This document shows, piece by piece, positions 26,051 to 34,775 of a stretch of 64,000 bases of DNA. A program made the position numbers and the translations under genes. The DNA comes from Geodermatophilus ruber (lineage in GTDB: Bacteria > Actinomycetota > Actinomycetes > Mycobacteriales > Geodermatophilaceae). The stretch spans positions 45,591 to 109,590 of the forward strand of contig NZ_FOSW01000016.1 in NCBI RefSeq assembly GCF_900114385.1. Reading direction: 5' to 3'. A model generated the notes under the pieces. The model was not told where the DNA came from. It made no database searches and was given only the letters and a program-made list of their open reading frames with translations. Position 1 is the stretch's first letter, and every line of letters starts with the position of its first letter.

Positions 26051-27247
26051 ATGTTCCGTGTTCGCGGACCGCTGGCCATCACGGCCCTCGCGGTCACCCT
26101 CGCGGCCTGCAGCAGCTCGACCGCCTCGGGAGGGGGCGGCGGCGAGGAGGCGTCGGACGACCCCATCATCATCGGCGCCGCAGTCGCCGAGTCCGGCGGT
26201 TTCGAGCTCTACGACAACGCCCAGACCGCAGGCATGCAGTACGCGATCGACGAGATCAACGCCGCGGGTGGCATCGACGGCCGTGAGCTGCAGCTGATCA
26301 CCGCGGACCACAAGAGCGACCCGACCCAGGTCGCCGCGGTCACTCAGGAGCTGCTCGACGAGGGGGCCGACATCATCGTCCCCACGGTGGACTACGACAT
26401 GGGCGCTCCCGCCGTGCTCACCGCCCAGGCGGCCGGCAAGGTCTCCATCGGCGGTGCCGGAGCCACCGAGTTCGGCATGCAGGGCCTCGGCCCGCTGCAC
26501 TTCAACGTCTTCCAGGCCACGCCGAGCGAGTCGGCCGCGCTGGCCCAGTTCGCCTTCGGGAGCCAGGGGCTGCGGGCTCCCTACCTGCTGGAGGACACCA
26601 GCATCCAGTACTCGAAGTCGCTGTGCGACGAGTTCCAGACGGCCTGGGAGGCGCTGGCCGGTGAGGGCACGATCACCGGCCGGGACACCTTCGACAACAG
26701 CGACCCGTCGGTGGCCAACCAGGTCAGCAACGTGCGGGGAGCCACCGGGACCGACTTCGTCGTCCTGTGCTCCTACCCGCCGGGCGGCCCGAGCGTGATC
26801 CGGCAGCTGCGCACCGCCGGCGTCGACCTGCCGATCTACGGCGGGGGCGCCTTCGACGGCACCTTCTGGGGCGATGCGGTGCCGGACCTGCAGAACTTCT
26901 TCCACGCCGCGATGGTCTCCTCGGGCGGCGACGACCCGAATCCCGACGTCAACGAGTTCCTCGAGAACGTGGAATACGAGGGTTCGCCGAGCTACGCGCT
27001 GTTCGGCTACATGAACATCCAGACGATCGCCTGGGGCATCGAGCAGGCCGGGACGGCGGAGGGCGCGGAGCTCGCCGCGGCGCTGGAGACCCTCGACGAG
27101 GAGGAGTTCCTGGTCGGGCCCACGAGCTACTCGGCCGACTGCCACGCCCCCGTCGAGCGGCCGGTGGCGATCATGACGGTCGAGGGCGGCACCGCCCGTC
27201 TCGTCGAGTACGTGTCCAACCCCGAGGTCTCCCGCGCGGCCTGCTGA
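26051..27247 (+). CDS. Branched-chain amino-acid-type ABC substrate-binding lipoprotein
   Basis: A 398-residue periplasmic-binding protein of the LivJ/LivK class. The signal peptide ends in LAACSSS (lipobox), followed by a Gly-rich linker. The mature domain starts PIIIGAAVAESGGFELYDNAQTAGMQYAIDEINAAGGIDGRELQLI, typical of the family. I chose ATG 26051 because GGAGAC sits 5 bp upstream; ATG 26039 in the same frame adds four residues. It leads a five-gene transport operon. The ligand could be a branched-chain amino acid, an amide or an aromatic acid; the sequence does not decide. Confidence 0.93.
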   Translation: MFRVRGPLAITALAVTLAACSSSTASGGGGGEEASDDPIIIGAAVAESGGFELYDNAQTAGMQYAIDEINAAGGIDGRELQLITADHKSDPTQVAAVTQELLDEGADIIVPTVDYDMGAPAVLTAQAAGKVSIGGAGATEFGMQGLGPLHFNVFQATPSESAALAQFAFGSQGLRAPYLLEDTSIQYSKSLCDEFQTAWEALAGEGTITGRDTFDNSDPSVANQVSNVRGATGTDFVVLCSYPPGGPSVIRQLRTAGVDLPIYGGGAFDGTFWGDAVPDLQNFFHAAMVSSGGDDPNPDVNEFLENVEYEGSPSYALFGYMNIQTIAWGIEQAGTAEGAELAAALETLDEEEFLVGPTSYSADCHAPVERPVAIMTVEGGTARLVEYVSNPEVSRAAC

Positions 27248-27300
27248 GTACCCCTCGGCAGGCGGCTCGGCGACAACGACTCGCCACGGGAGCGACTCGG

Positions 27301-28143
27301 ATGAGAAGTGGAGAGGTGACCGTGACGAGGAGCGGGCCGAACGCGGCCGCTCCCTCCCCCACAGGGGAGGGAGCGGCCCGGCTCGAGGCGCGGGGGGTGC
27401 ACGTGCGGTTCGCCGGCGTGCACGCGCTCGACGACGTCCACCTGGCGGTGGAGCAGGGCGAGATCGTGGGGTTGATCGGACCGAACGGGGCCGGGAAGAC
27501 CACGCTGGTCAACGCCCTGAGCGGGTTCCAGCGGCCCACGACCGGCCACGTGCTGCTCGACGGCGCGGACATCACCCGCTGGGCCGCCCACCGGCGTGCC
27601 CGGGCCGGTGTCGCGCGCACCTTCCAGAGCGTCCGGGCCTTCCGCGGGCTGACCGTGCGCGAGAACGTCGAGGCGGCGGCCCGGAGCGCCGGTGCGGCCG
27701 GCCGCGGGGCCGCCGCCCTGACCGGGGAGGTGCTCGATCTCGTCGGCCTCGGTCCCAGCGCGGGGTCGGTGGCCAGTGCGCTGTCCTACGGGCAGGAGCG
27801 CCGGCTCGGCATCGCCCGGGCGCTGGCCGGCCGGCCGCGCATCCTGCTGCTCGACGAGCCGGCCGCCGGGCTCAACGAGCAGGAGAGCGACGAGCTGCTG
27901 GAGATCCTCCGGGGCATCCGGGCCGACCACGGGTGCGGGCTCCTGGTGATCGAGCACGACATGCGGCTGATCATGCGGCTGTGCGACCGGCTGCACGTCC
28001 TGGACTACGGCCGCACGCTGGCCGCGGGACTGCCCGCCGAGGTCGCCCGGGACGCGCGCGTCCGCGAGGCCTACCTCGGCTCCAGCGTGACGAGGGTCGG
28101 CGCGGCAGGCGCCGGTGAGGAGGGCAGCCGTGCTGCGGGTTGA
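27301..28143 (+). CDS. HAAT ABC transporter ATP-binding protein, LivG type
   Basis: A 280-residue ATPase. Walker A is GPNGAGKTT, the signature is LSYGQERRLGIARAL (LSYGQ is usual for LivG), Walker B is ILLLDEPAAGLN, and the switch His is in VIEHDM. The Q-loop region VARTFQSVRAF is also LivG-like. The start is uncertain: ATG 27301 has GGGAG 8 bp upstream, while GTG 27322 has GGAGAGG at ideal spacing and removes seven residues. The C-terminus is longer than usual and overlaps the LivF-type gene by 14 bp. Confidence 0.93.
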   Translation: MRSGEVTVTRSGPNAAAPSPTGEGAARLEARGVHVRFAGVHALDDVHLAVEQGEIVGLIGPNGAGKTTLVNALSGFQRPTTGHVLLDGADITRWAAHRRARAGVARTFQSVRAFRGLTVRENVEAAARSAGAAGRGAAALTGEVLDLVGLGPSAGSVASALSYGQERRLGIARALAGRPRILLLDEPAAGLNEQESDELLEILRGIRADHGCGLLVIEHDMRLIMRLCDRLHVLDYGRTLAAGLPAEVARDARVREAYLGSSVTRVGAAGAGEEGSRAAG

Positions 28144-28840
28144 GGGTCTCGACGTCCAGTACGGGCGCATCCGGGCCGTGCGCGACGTCTCGCTGGAGGT
28201 GTCGCAGGGCGAGATCGTCGGCCTGCTCGGCCCGAACGGGGCCGGCAAGACCAGCACGCTCGGGGCCGTCTCCGGCCGGCTGCCCGTGGCCGGCGGCCGG
28301 GTGCTGCTGGAGGGTGAGCAGCTGGACGGACGCCCCGCGGAGGAGATCGTCCGGCGCGGGGTCTCCCTGGTCCCCGAGGGGCGCCACGTCTTCGCCACCC
28401 TCACGGTGGCGGAGAACCTGGCGATCGGCGCGACCGTGCGCAAGGACCGCGCGCAGGTGGCCGAGGACATCGAGCGGCAGCTCGAACGCTTCAGCGTGCT
28501 GCGCCGCTACTACCGGTCCAACGCGGGCAAGCTCTCCGGCGGGGAGCAGCAGCAGCTGGTGATCGCCCGGGCGCTGCTCAGCCGGCCGCGCCTGCTGCTG
28601 CTCGACGAGCCCTCGCTGGGCCTGTCCCCGCTGCTGGTCGACCTGGTCTTCGAGACCATCGAGCAGCTGCGTGCGGAGGGCCTGACGATCCTGCTGGTCG
28701 AGCAGAACGCAAGCCGCACGGTCGAGGTGGCCGACCGCTGCTATGTGCTGCGCGGGGGCGAGCTCGTCGCCCACGCCCCACGCGGCGATCTCTCCCCCGA
28801 GGAGCTCGGGGACATCTATCTCGGCGCCGGGGAGCGGTGA
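28130..28840 (+). CDS. HAAT ABC transporter ATP-binding protein, LivF type
   Basis: A 236-residue ATPase. Walker A is GPNGAGKTS, the family motif is SLVPEGRHVFATLTVAENL, the signature is LSGGEQQQLVIARAL, Walker B is LLLLDEPSLGLSP and the switch residue region is LLVEQN, with Gln-Asn in place of His as in other LivF proteins. The GTG at 28130 follows GAGGAGGG at 5 bp and starts inside the preceding gene; GTG 28115 is possible. With the LivG-type subunit it forms the heterodimeric motor. Confidence 0.93.
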   Translation: MLRVEGLDVQYGRIRAVRDVSLEVSQGEIVGLLGPNGAGKTSTLGAVSGRLPVAGGRVLLEGEQLDGRPAEEIVRRGVSLVPEGRHVFATLTVAENLAIGATVRKDRAQVAEDIERQLERFSVLRRYYRSNAGKLSGGEQQQLVIARALLSRPRLLLLDEPSLGLSPLLVDLVFETIEQLRAEGLTILLVEQNASRTVEVADRCYVLRGGELVAHAPRGDLSPEELGDIYLGAGER

Positions 28841-29724
28841 TGACCACGGTTCTGCAGTTCGTCGTCGACGCGCTGACGGCGGGCAGCTTCTACGCCCTCT
28901 TCGCGCTCGGCATCGCCTTGATCTTCGGCATCATGCAGCTGGTCAACTTCGCGCACGGCGAGTTGATCATGGTCGGTGCGTACACGATCTTCCTGACCCA
29001 GGCCTGGCCGTGGCAGGCCACGCTGCTGATGGCGGTGGTCGCGGTGGCCGTGATGGCGCTGCTCATGGAGCGGGCGGCCTTCCGGCCGATCCGCGGCGCC
29101 AACCCGGCGACGTTGCTGATCACGTCCTTCGCGGTGAGCTTCCTGCTCCAGAACGTGGCGCAGATGATCTTCACGACCCTGCCGAAGTCGGCCGACGTCG
29201 TCCCGCTGTTCCGCTCCTCGGTCACCGTCGGCGGGCTCACCGTCGGCTGGCTGAGCGTCGTCACGATCCTGGCCACCGCGGTGCTGCTGGTCGCGCTGGC
29301 CCTGTTCATGACCCGGACCCGCGCCGGCGTGCAGATGCGTGCGGCCGCCGAGGACTTCGAGATGGCCCGGCTCTGCGGCGTCCGGAGCAACCGGGTGATC
29401 GCGAGCGCCTTCGCCATCGGCGGCCTCCTGGCCGGGGTCGGGGCGATCCTGCTGGTCGGCCAGACCGGGGGCATCTCCCTCGGCATCGGCCTCACCCCTG
29501 TGCTGTTCGGGTTCACCGCCGCGGCGATCGGTGGGCTGGGCAGCCTGCCCGGCGCCGTCGTCGGTGGCTACGTCCTGGGCGTGGCCACCGCGCTGCTGCA
29601 GCAGCTGCTGCCCTATGAACTGGCCGGCTACCGCGACGCCTTCCTCTTCGCCGGCGTCTTCGCGCTGATGGCTCTCCGTCCCGGCGGCCTGTTCCGCGTC
29701 GCCGCCCTGTCCCCGAGAGTGTGA
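28840..29724 (+). CDS. HAAT ABC transporter permease, LivH type
   Basis: A 294-residue inner-membrane permease with about eight hydrophobic segments. Family hallmarks are GSFYALFALGIALIFGIMQLVNFAHGELIMVGAY near the N-terminus and the cytoplasmic loop RAAAEDFEMARLCGVRSNRVIASAFAIGG that contacts the ATPase, plus AAIGGLGSLPGAVVGG. ATG 28840 overlaps the preceding stop (TGATG); GTG 28837 is one codon upstream but too close to the GGGGAG site. It works with the LivM-type permease that starts 1 bp after its stop. Confidence 0.93.
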   Translation: MTTVLQFVVDALTAGSFYALFALGIALIFGIMQLVNFAHGELIMVGAYTIFLTQAWPWQATLLMAVVAVAVMALLMERAAFRPIRGANPATLLITSFAVSFLLQNVAQMIFTTLPKSADVVPLFRSSVTVGGLTVGWLSVVTILATAVLLVALALFMTRTRAGVQMRAAAEDFEMARLCGVRSNRVIASAFAIGGLLAGVGAILLVGQTGGISLGIGLTPVLFGFTAAAIGGLGSLPGAVVGGYVLGVATALLQQLLPYELAGYRDAFLFAGVFALMALRPGGLFRVAALSPRV

Positions 29725-29725
29725 G

Positions 29726-30829
29726 ATGACCACCTCCACCCGGCCCTGGCTCCGCGCCGGCGTCCTGGCCGCCGTCCTGTGCGCCCTCGTCGCCCTGGCC
29801 ACCCTGCTCGGCACGCTCGGCGGACCGCGCCTGGACCGCGCCACCGGAATCGCGTTGATCATGCTCATCGTGGTGGTGGGCCTGAAGATCTTCGTCGGCG
29901 ACTCGGGGATCTTCTCCTTCGGGCACGTGGCCTTCATGGGCGTCGGCGCCTACACGACCGCGATCGTGATGATGGCGCCCGCGCAGCGCGCCTTCCAGCT
30001 GCCCGAGCTGCCCGGGTTCCTGGCCGACCTCGAGCTCTCCGCGTTCGAGGCAGCCCTGCTGTCCGGTGTGGTGGCCGCGGTGTTCGCCCTGCTGGTGAGC
30101 CTGCCGCTGATGCGGCTGTCCGGGCTGACCGCCAGCCTGGCCACCGTGGCGCTGCTCATCACCTGCCACTCGGTGCTGCAGAACGCCGATCGGTTCACCC
30201 GGGGCAGCGGTGGGCTGATCCTGATCGTCGAGCCGCCCGCCCTGCTCACCCTGCTGGTCTGCGCCTGCGTGACGATCGTCGCGGCGCTGGCCTTCCGGCA
30301 GTCCCGGATCGGCCTGCGGCTGGCCGCCTCCCGCGAGGACGAGGTCGCCGCCCGTGCGATCGGCGTCCGGGTCTGGTGGGAGCGTGGCATCGCCTTCGTG
30401 GTCAGCGCCTTCGTCCTCGGCGTCGCCGGGTCGCTGTTCGTCCGCTACGTCGGTTCGATCAACCCCGATTCGTTCTTCCTCTCCCTCACCTTCACTGCGA
30501 TCGCCATGCTGGTGGTCGGAGGGCTGACGAGCGTCTCCGGTGCGGTGATCGGCACCATCGTCGTCTCCGTCGCGCTGGAGGTGCTGCGCGTGATCGAGAG
30601 CGGTGTGACGATCGGCGGGCTGGAGATCCCCTCCCGGTCGGGTCTGGCGTCGGTGGGTCTGGCGCTCGTGCTGCTCGGCGTCCTCCTGCTCCGCCCGGCG
30701 GGGATCACCGGCGGCCGCGAGCTGTCCGAGCTCGTCCCGCGCCGTTCCCGCCGGGCGGAGCAGCGTCCGGCCGAACCTGACGCCCGTACCGGTCCTCCGC
30801 CCGTGCCGGTCGGCGCCGTCGAGGAGTGA
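29726..30829 (+). CDS. HAAT ABC transporter permease, LivM type
   Basis: A 367-residue permease and the last gene of the five-gene operon. It has about nine hydrophobic segments, the LivM motif GDSGIFSFGHVAFMGVGAYTTAI, the coupling loop RLAASREDEVAARAIGVRVWWERGIAFVVSAF, and VGGLTSVSGAVIGT. The C-terminal 40 residues are a Pro/Arg-rich cytoplasmic tail (RRSRRAEQRPAEPDARTGPPP) not usual for the family. No enzyme gene is attached to the operon, so the transported substrate cannot be inferred. Confidence 0.92.
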   Translation: MTTSTRPWLRAGVLAAVLCALVALATLLGTLGGPRLDRATGIALIMLIVVVGLKIFVGDSGIFSFGHVAFMGVGAYTTAIVMMAPAQRAFQLPELPGFLADLELSAFEAALLSGVVAAVFALLVSLPLMRLSGLTASLATVALLITCHSVLQNADRFTRGSGGLILIVEPPALLTLLVCACVTIVAALAFRQSRIGLRLAASREDEVAARAIGVRVWWERGIAFVVSAFVLGVAGSLFVRYVGSINPDSFFLSLTFTAIAMLVVGGLTSVSGAVIGTIVVSVALEVLRVIESGVTIGGLEIPSRSGLASVGLALVLLGVLLLRPAGITGGRELSELVPRRSRRAEQRPAEPDARTGPPPVPVGAVEE

Positions 30830-30888
30830 TGAGGAACTGACGTCGGGCCGGCGGCGATCGCACGGGGACGCCCGCCGATCGCAACCGG

Positions 30889-31053
30889 TCAGGAGGCGTC
30901 GTGCAGGACGAGGCCGAGGGCGTGCCGGCGCCCCGAGCGGACGGGGCTGACCCCGTGGCGGACGGGTGCCGCCGACCAGCCGCGGGGGGCGCGGACGGGG
31001 CGGTCCCGGGTGGTGAAGACCAGCGCCTGCCCCTGGCCGAGCTTCAGCCGCCG
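30889..31053 (-). pseudogene. C-terminal stub of a 2-oxoglutarate/Fe(II) oxygenase
   Basis: The minus strand here reads a 54-residue tail containing LVFTTRDRPVRAPRGW, APVRHGVSPVRSGRRHALGL and a terminal HDAS before a TGA at 30889. This is the conserved C-terminal end of a 2OG-Fe(II) oxygenase family, with the distal iron-binding His (VRHG) and the 2OG-binding Arg (RSGRRH). No N-terminal part with HxD exists upstream: at about 31050 the frame runs into the 3' end of the MFS gene. It is a relic left by a deletion. Confidence 0.7.
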
Positions 31054-32246
31054 GATCGGTCCGTGGACGGCCGGCCCGGCAGGGAGCGTCCGAGTACCAG
31101 TGCACCCACCCCGGCGAGCACGACCGCGAGCAGGGCGATCCGCAGGCTGGTCGCATCCGCCAGGGCGCCGATCAGCGGCGGGGAGACGAGGAAGCCGATC
31201 CGCAGCAGCCAGTTGATCACTGCCAGCCCCAGCCCGTGCGGCAACCCGGGCAGCTCGTCGGCGGCCTGGTAGACGGCCGGGATCAGGGTGGCGACGCCGA
31301 GACCGGCCAGGGCGAACCCGGCCAGCGTGGTGGGCACCGACGGCAGCGCCAGGGCCAGACCCATGCCCGCAGCGGTGAGCGCACCACCGGCCCGGGCCAC
31401 CCGGCGCCGGCCGAACCGGTCGACGACGCGGTCGCCGGTCAGCCGCCCGACGGTCATCGCCACCGACAGCGCGACGAAGCCCAGCCCCGCGGTAGCGGCC
31501 CCGGCGTCCAGCTCGGTGCGCAGGTAGAGCGCGCTCCACGATGCGCCGGCGTCCTCGACGAAGGCGCCGCACGCGGCGAGCACGCCGAGCACCGCGAGCG
31601 CCGGGACGGCGGCCCGCCGGCGCGGGCGCTCCCGCGGATGGTCCTCGGCGGCCGGCTCCGGTTCGTCCCCGCCGGGCAGCATCGCCCGGGAGATGACCAG
31701 CGCGACGGCGCCGAAGACGACCGCCGTGCCGGCGAGGTGCGCACCCAGCGGCACGCCCAGCCCTGCCGCGGCCGAGCCGAGCAGCCCGCCCGCGACCGCG
31801 CCGATGCTCCAGACGCCGTGGAAGGCGTTGAGGATCGAGCGCTGGTAGAGCCGCTGCACGCGCAGCCCGTGCGCGTTCTGCGCGACGTCGACGATCGCGT
31901 CCAGCGCGCCGATGACCAGCAGCGCCGCGGCGAGGCCGAGCCAGTTGGGCGCCACCGACACCGTCCAGACGGTGACGCCGAGGGCCACCAGGCCGTAGGA
32001 GGCGACCCGGCCGGAGCCGAACCGGCGGATGAACGCCGCCGACGACAGGCCGGCCAGCAGCGCGCCCAGCGGCAGGGCCGCCAGCGCCGCGCCCAGGGCG
32101 GTGCTGCTCAGCCCCAGCTGGGCCTTCACCTCCGGCAGCCGCGGCACGAGGCTGGCGTAGAACACGGCGTTGAGGAAGAAGCAGCCGGCGACGGCGACGC
32201 GGGCACGGCGCAGGCGCGCGGCATCGGTGTCGGTGGAGGCGGCCAC
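31044..32246 (-). CDS. Major facilitator superfamily transporter
   Basis: A 400-residue permease with twelve predicted helices in two halves. The first half contains FLNAVFYASLVPRLPEVKAQLGLS and the loop RRFGSGRVASYG; the central loop (PGGDEPEPAAEDHPRERPRRR) is basic. The pattern fits the ProP/FucP-like group of drug or sugar efflux proteins. Its stop (31044) lies inside the region of the oxygenase relic, so the last few codons were probably created or changed by the same deletion. A tetR gene lies 18 bp upstream on the same strand and is the likely regulator. Confidence 0.9.
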   Translation of the reverse strand: MAASTDTDAARLRRARVAVAGCFFLNAVFYASLVPRLPEVKAQLGLSSTALGAALAALPLGALLAGLSSAAFIRRFGSGRVASYGLVALGVTVWTVSVAPNWLGLAAALLVIGALDAIVDVAQNAHGLRVQRLYQRSILNAFHGVWSIGAVAGGLLGSAAAGLGVPLGAHLAGTAVVFGAVALVISRAMLPGGDEPEPAAEDHPRERPRRRAAVPALAVLGVLAACGAFVEDAGASWSALYLRTELDAGAATAGLGFVALSVAMTVGRLTGDRVVDRFGRRRVARAGGALTAAGMGLALALPSVPTTLAGFALAGLGVATLIPAVYQAADELPGLPHGLGLAVINWLLRIGFLVSPPLIGALADATSLRIALLAVVLAGVGALVLGRSLPGRPSTDRSGG

Positions 32247-32264
32247 GGGGTCCTCGGGGCGGTG

Positions 32265-32828
32265 TCAGCCGGCGAGCCGGTGGAGGGCGGAGCGGATCTG
32301 GTCGGCGGTCATCGGACCGGTGGACAGGGCGCTGTGCAGGACCAGCCCCTCCACCAGCGCGTCGACCTCCCGCGCGGTGACAGGGTCGAGGTGGCGCTCC
32401 AGGCTGCGGCGGCTGCGGGACATCCAGTCCTGGGTGACCGCGCGCAGGGCCGGATTGCGGGCCGCGGCGACGTAGAGCTCGACGGCGAGCACCAGGTCGC
32501 GCTGGGAGCCGAGCAGGTCGCCGGTGAGGTGTTCGACCAGCGACTCGAGCGCCGCCGCCCGGTCCGGTGCGGCGCGCATCCGCTCGTCGAAGCGGGCCGC
32601 GACGGTGTCGACGTGCCGGGTGAACGCCGCGGCGAGCAGGTCGGTCAGCGAGCCGAAGTGGTAGGTCAGCGACCCCAGCGGGACGTCGGCCGCGCGGGCG
32701 ATCGCCCGGTGCGTGGCGGCGGCGACGCCCTGCTCGGCGACGACGTCGAGCGTGGTGTCCACCAGCCGGTCGCGCCGGCCGGGGTCGTACCGACGGGCTC
32801 GCCGTGCCGGGGCGGGGGTGGCGCTCAC
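32265..32828 (-). CDS. TetR family regulator of the adjacent MFS transporter
   Basis: A 187-residue TetR protein with the DNA-binding part at residues 17-65 ([50 protein letters not shown]). The C-terminal part includes [36 protein letters not shown], typical of the TetR_C group that regulates MFS exporters. It precedes the transporter by 18 bp in the same transcription unit. Its ATG overlaps by 4 bp the stop of the decayed acetyltransferase gene upstream, suggesting that gene once headed the operon. Confidence 0.92.
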   Translation of the reverse strand: MSATPAPARRARRYDPGRRDRLVDTTLDVVAEQGVAAATHRAIARAADVPLGSLTYHFGSLTDLLAAAFTRHVDTVAARFDERMRAAPDRAAALESLVEHLTGDLLGSQRDLVLAVELYVAAARNPALRAVTQDWMSRSRRSLERHLDPVTAREVDALVEGLVLHSALSTGPMTADQIRSALHRLAG

Positions 32829-33100
32829 CGGCCGGGCCCGTGCAGGGTGCGGACGGCGCGGGCCGGGTTGCCCACGGCGACCACGTCGGCCGGCAGGTCC
32901 CGGGTGACCACCACGCCGGCGCCGACGACGGTGTTCTCCCCGATCGTCACGCCAGGCAGCACGATCGCCCCGCCGCCGAGCCAGACGTTGCCGCCGATGG
33001 TGATCGGCGCGACGTCGAGGGCGACGAGCCCGAAGTTCGCGAAGCAGCGGGGCGGGGCCCGTCCGCCTCGGGCCGGAAGCTCATAAGAACGAGCGTACAC
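32825..33100 (-). pseudogene. Maltose O-acetyltransferase, truncated and internally deleted
   Basis: A 91-codon frame whose core reads [20 protein letters not shown] then [32 protein letters not shown] and [11 protein letters not shown], the left-handed beta-helix end of Maa/NodL/LacA acetyltransferases. Normal proteins are about 185-200 residues. The N-terminal cap is missing, and the roughly 35 residues that should lie between the two VAPxTIG-type repeats, including the catalytic His of the TPTHP-like loop, are gone. The two API/VTIG repeats have probably recombined. The product should be inactive. Confidence 0.75.
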
Positions 33101-33483
33101 AGCGGTTGCCGCCGGTCGCCTGTTCCGCGCCGGCTCGTCGGACCGGCGCCTGCCTCGCTACCGCCGGTCCGCTGCTCCGCCGGCTGACACGGCGGCAACA
33201 GGGTGAAGACGCGCGTAGGGCCCCGTCGGCCGACCGGGCCCTACGTGGTGGAACTGGGGGTTCTCCCCGAAATGACACCCTGCAGGTCAGGACGTCGCGG
33301 ACGATCGTCCTCGACGCGCTGTCACATCACGGTGGCGATGTGTTCACACGGTCGCGGCTCGGGTGATGGTCCGAGGGGCGGTTCAGGCAGCTGGATGGCG
33401 CGCAGGGCGCTCAACGCCGCCGGCCACCCCTTCTTCCGCCCCAGCCGGGTCCACCGGTCGTCGCCGTCCCTCGCCGCCCATGG
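33101..33483. other. Gene-poor region with hairpin repeat
   Basis: No coding sequence could be supported. The stretch contains the repeat at 33215-33256 and the downstream flank of the alpha/beta hydrolase gene (stop at 33484). The base composition looks less GC-rich than most of the window around 33250-33360. Confidence 0.4.
33215..33256. repeat. Hairpin repeat copy A (GTAGGGCCC / GGGCCCTAC)
   Basis: GTAGGGCCC (33215-33223) pairs with GGGCCCTAC (33236-33244). Inside, after a single C-C mismatch, GTCGG pairs with CCGAC. The repeat continues as GTGGTGGAAC, shared with copy B at 35267-35306. Both copies have the same orientation. It lies about 230 bp past the stop of the alpha/beta hydrolase gene. 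Confidence 0.8.
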
Positions 33484-34347
33484 TCAGGCCTGAGCCGTGG
33501 CGGCGCGGCTACCGATCGTGTCGAGTGCCTCCAGCAAGTACCGCCGGAAAAGTTCATGGTTCTCGCTCATCGGGAAGTGGCCGATGTTCTCCATCTCGAT
33601 GAACTCGGCGTTCTTGATCTTACTCGCGGTCCGGCGGCCGTCCTCCGGCGTCGTCAGGTAGTCGTAGCTCCCGGTGAGCATCACGACCGGGCACCGGTCT
33701 CCGTCGATCTGGTCGAGCTTGCCCCGCAGATCGTGGTCGACCGAGTAGAAGTACAGGTCTCCCTTGAACGCCTCCGAACCCTGGGTGTAGTAGAACCAGG
33801 TCTTCCAGCGGTCGGCTTCCGGGGACTGTGGTGCCATGAGGTCCCACACGCCGCTCGCACACACCTGCGCAGCGTTCGCGTGCGGGTGCTGCCACCAGTC
33901 CAGGTAGAAGCCCGGCGAGTAGTCGGCACCCTCGACGGGGATCACGGCCCGGAAGCGGTCCGGGTAGCGCAGTGCCAGCTGGAGCGCCACGTTGCCGCCG
34001 AACGATGAGCCCATGAAGATCGGCTGCTCGAGGTCCAGCTCGTCGCACAGCGCGACGATGAACTTCGTGTAGTGGTCGGCGGTGAGCCGGTACTCCTCCT
34101 TCCACCACTCCTCGTTCTCGGGCGGGTCGGACTTCCCGTGCCGGGGCAGGTCGTAGGCGATGACTCGGTGGTTGCTGGTGATCTCCTCGTCCTCCAGCAG
34201 TCCGCGCCACTGGTGGTTGTGGCAGCCCGCGGTGTGCTGGCACACCAGCGGCTGACCGGTTCCGTTCTCGAGGTAGAAGACCTTGTACTGGACGTCATCC
34301 ACGTCGACGGTCACGTAGTGGCCGGTGACGGGCGAGATGCGTGGCAT
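33484..34347 (-). CDS. Alpha/beta hydrolase
   Basis: A 287-residue alpha/beta-fold hydrolase. The oxyanion region is CQHTAGCHNHQWRGL, the nucleophile elbow is GSSFGG with Ser115, the acid is in TGSYDYLTTPEDG and the catalytic His in IGHFPMSENH. A cap of about 50 residues is rich in Trp and Tyr (DWWQHPHANAAQV, WKTWFYYTQGSEAF). The fold and motifs resemble C-C hydrolases and esterases of aromatic degradation. ATG 34347 follows the SCP2-like gene by 14 bp, so the two are cotranscribed. Composition seems somewhat less GC-rich than its neighbours, which suggests transfer. Confidence 0.88.
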   Translation of the reverse strand: MPRISPVTGHYVTVDVDDVQYKVFYLENGTGQPLVCQHTAGCHNHQWRGLLEDEEITSNHRVIAYDLPRHGKSDPPENEEWWKEEYRLTADHYTKFIVALCDELDLEQPIFMGSSFGGNVALQLALRYPDRFRAVIPVEGADYSPGFYLDWWQHPHANAAQVCASGVWDLMAPQSPEADRWKTWFYYTQGSEAFKGDLYFYSVDHDLRGKLDQIDGDRCPVVMLTGSYDYLTTPEDGRRTASKIKNAEFIEMENIGHFPMSENHELFRRYLLEALDTIGSRAATAQA

Positions 34348-34361
34348 TACGTGCTCCAGAC

Positions 34362-34775
34362 TTAGACAGGGACGCCCACGGAGCGCAGGAGTTCGATCTG
34401 GCGGGTGATGCAGCGGAGGTTCTGCATCAGGACGAGGACATCGCCCTCCAGCTTCATGTCCCGGCGGAAGGTGGCCGCCCAGATGCCGTGGAACATGGGC
34501 GGGGGAATCGCGGTGCCGAACCCTCGCCAGGTATCCACGCCCGCCCGGATGAGGAACTGGTAGCCGACGTCCAGCGGCCCGGGATCCACCGCGAGCTCGG
34601 CCACCCTGCCCGACACCATCCGGACCACGAAGTGGTGGTCGGTCATGTCGAGCAGGTAGGTGCAGGTGAAGTACTTCCCGTGGGCCTGGATCTCGGGGTC
34701 GTTGTCCGAGGCATCGGTGAACGAGCGGACCCACTCCTCGACAGGGACAGTGGGTGCATCTGCAGTGGCGGTCAC
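34362..34775 (-). CDS. Small SCP2-like ligand-binding protein
   Basis: A 137-residue protein. After a variable start (VTATADAPTVPVEEWVRSF) the sequence HGKYFTCTYLLDMTDHHFVVRMVSGRVAELAVDPGP has the strand pattern of a sterol-carrier-protein-2-like domain, followed by VDTWRGFGTAIPPPMFHGIWAATFRRDMKLEGDVLVLMQNLRCI, which matches the DVLVLMQN-type end of such domains. GTG 34775 has GAGGAG 8 bp upstream. It precedes an alpha/beta hydrolase by 14 bp and may present a hydrophobic substrate to it. The fold assignment is tentative. Confidence 0.55.
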   Translation of the reverse strand: MTATADAPTVPVEEWVRSFTDASDNDPEIQAHGKYFTCTYLLDMTDHHFVVRMVSGRVAELAVDPGPLDVGYQFLIRAGVDTWRGFGTAIPPPMFHGIWAATFRRDMKLEGDVLVLMQNLRCITRQIELLRSVGVPV

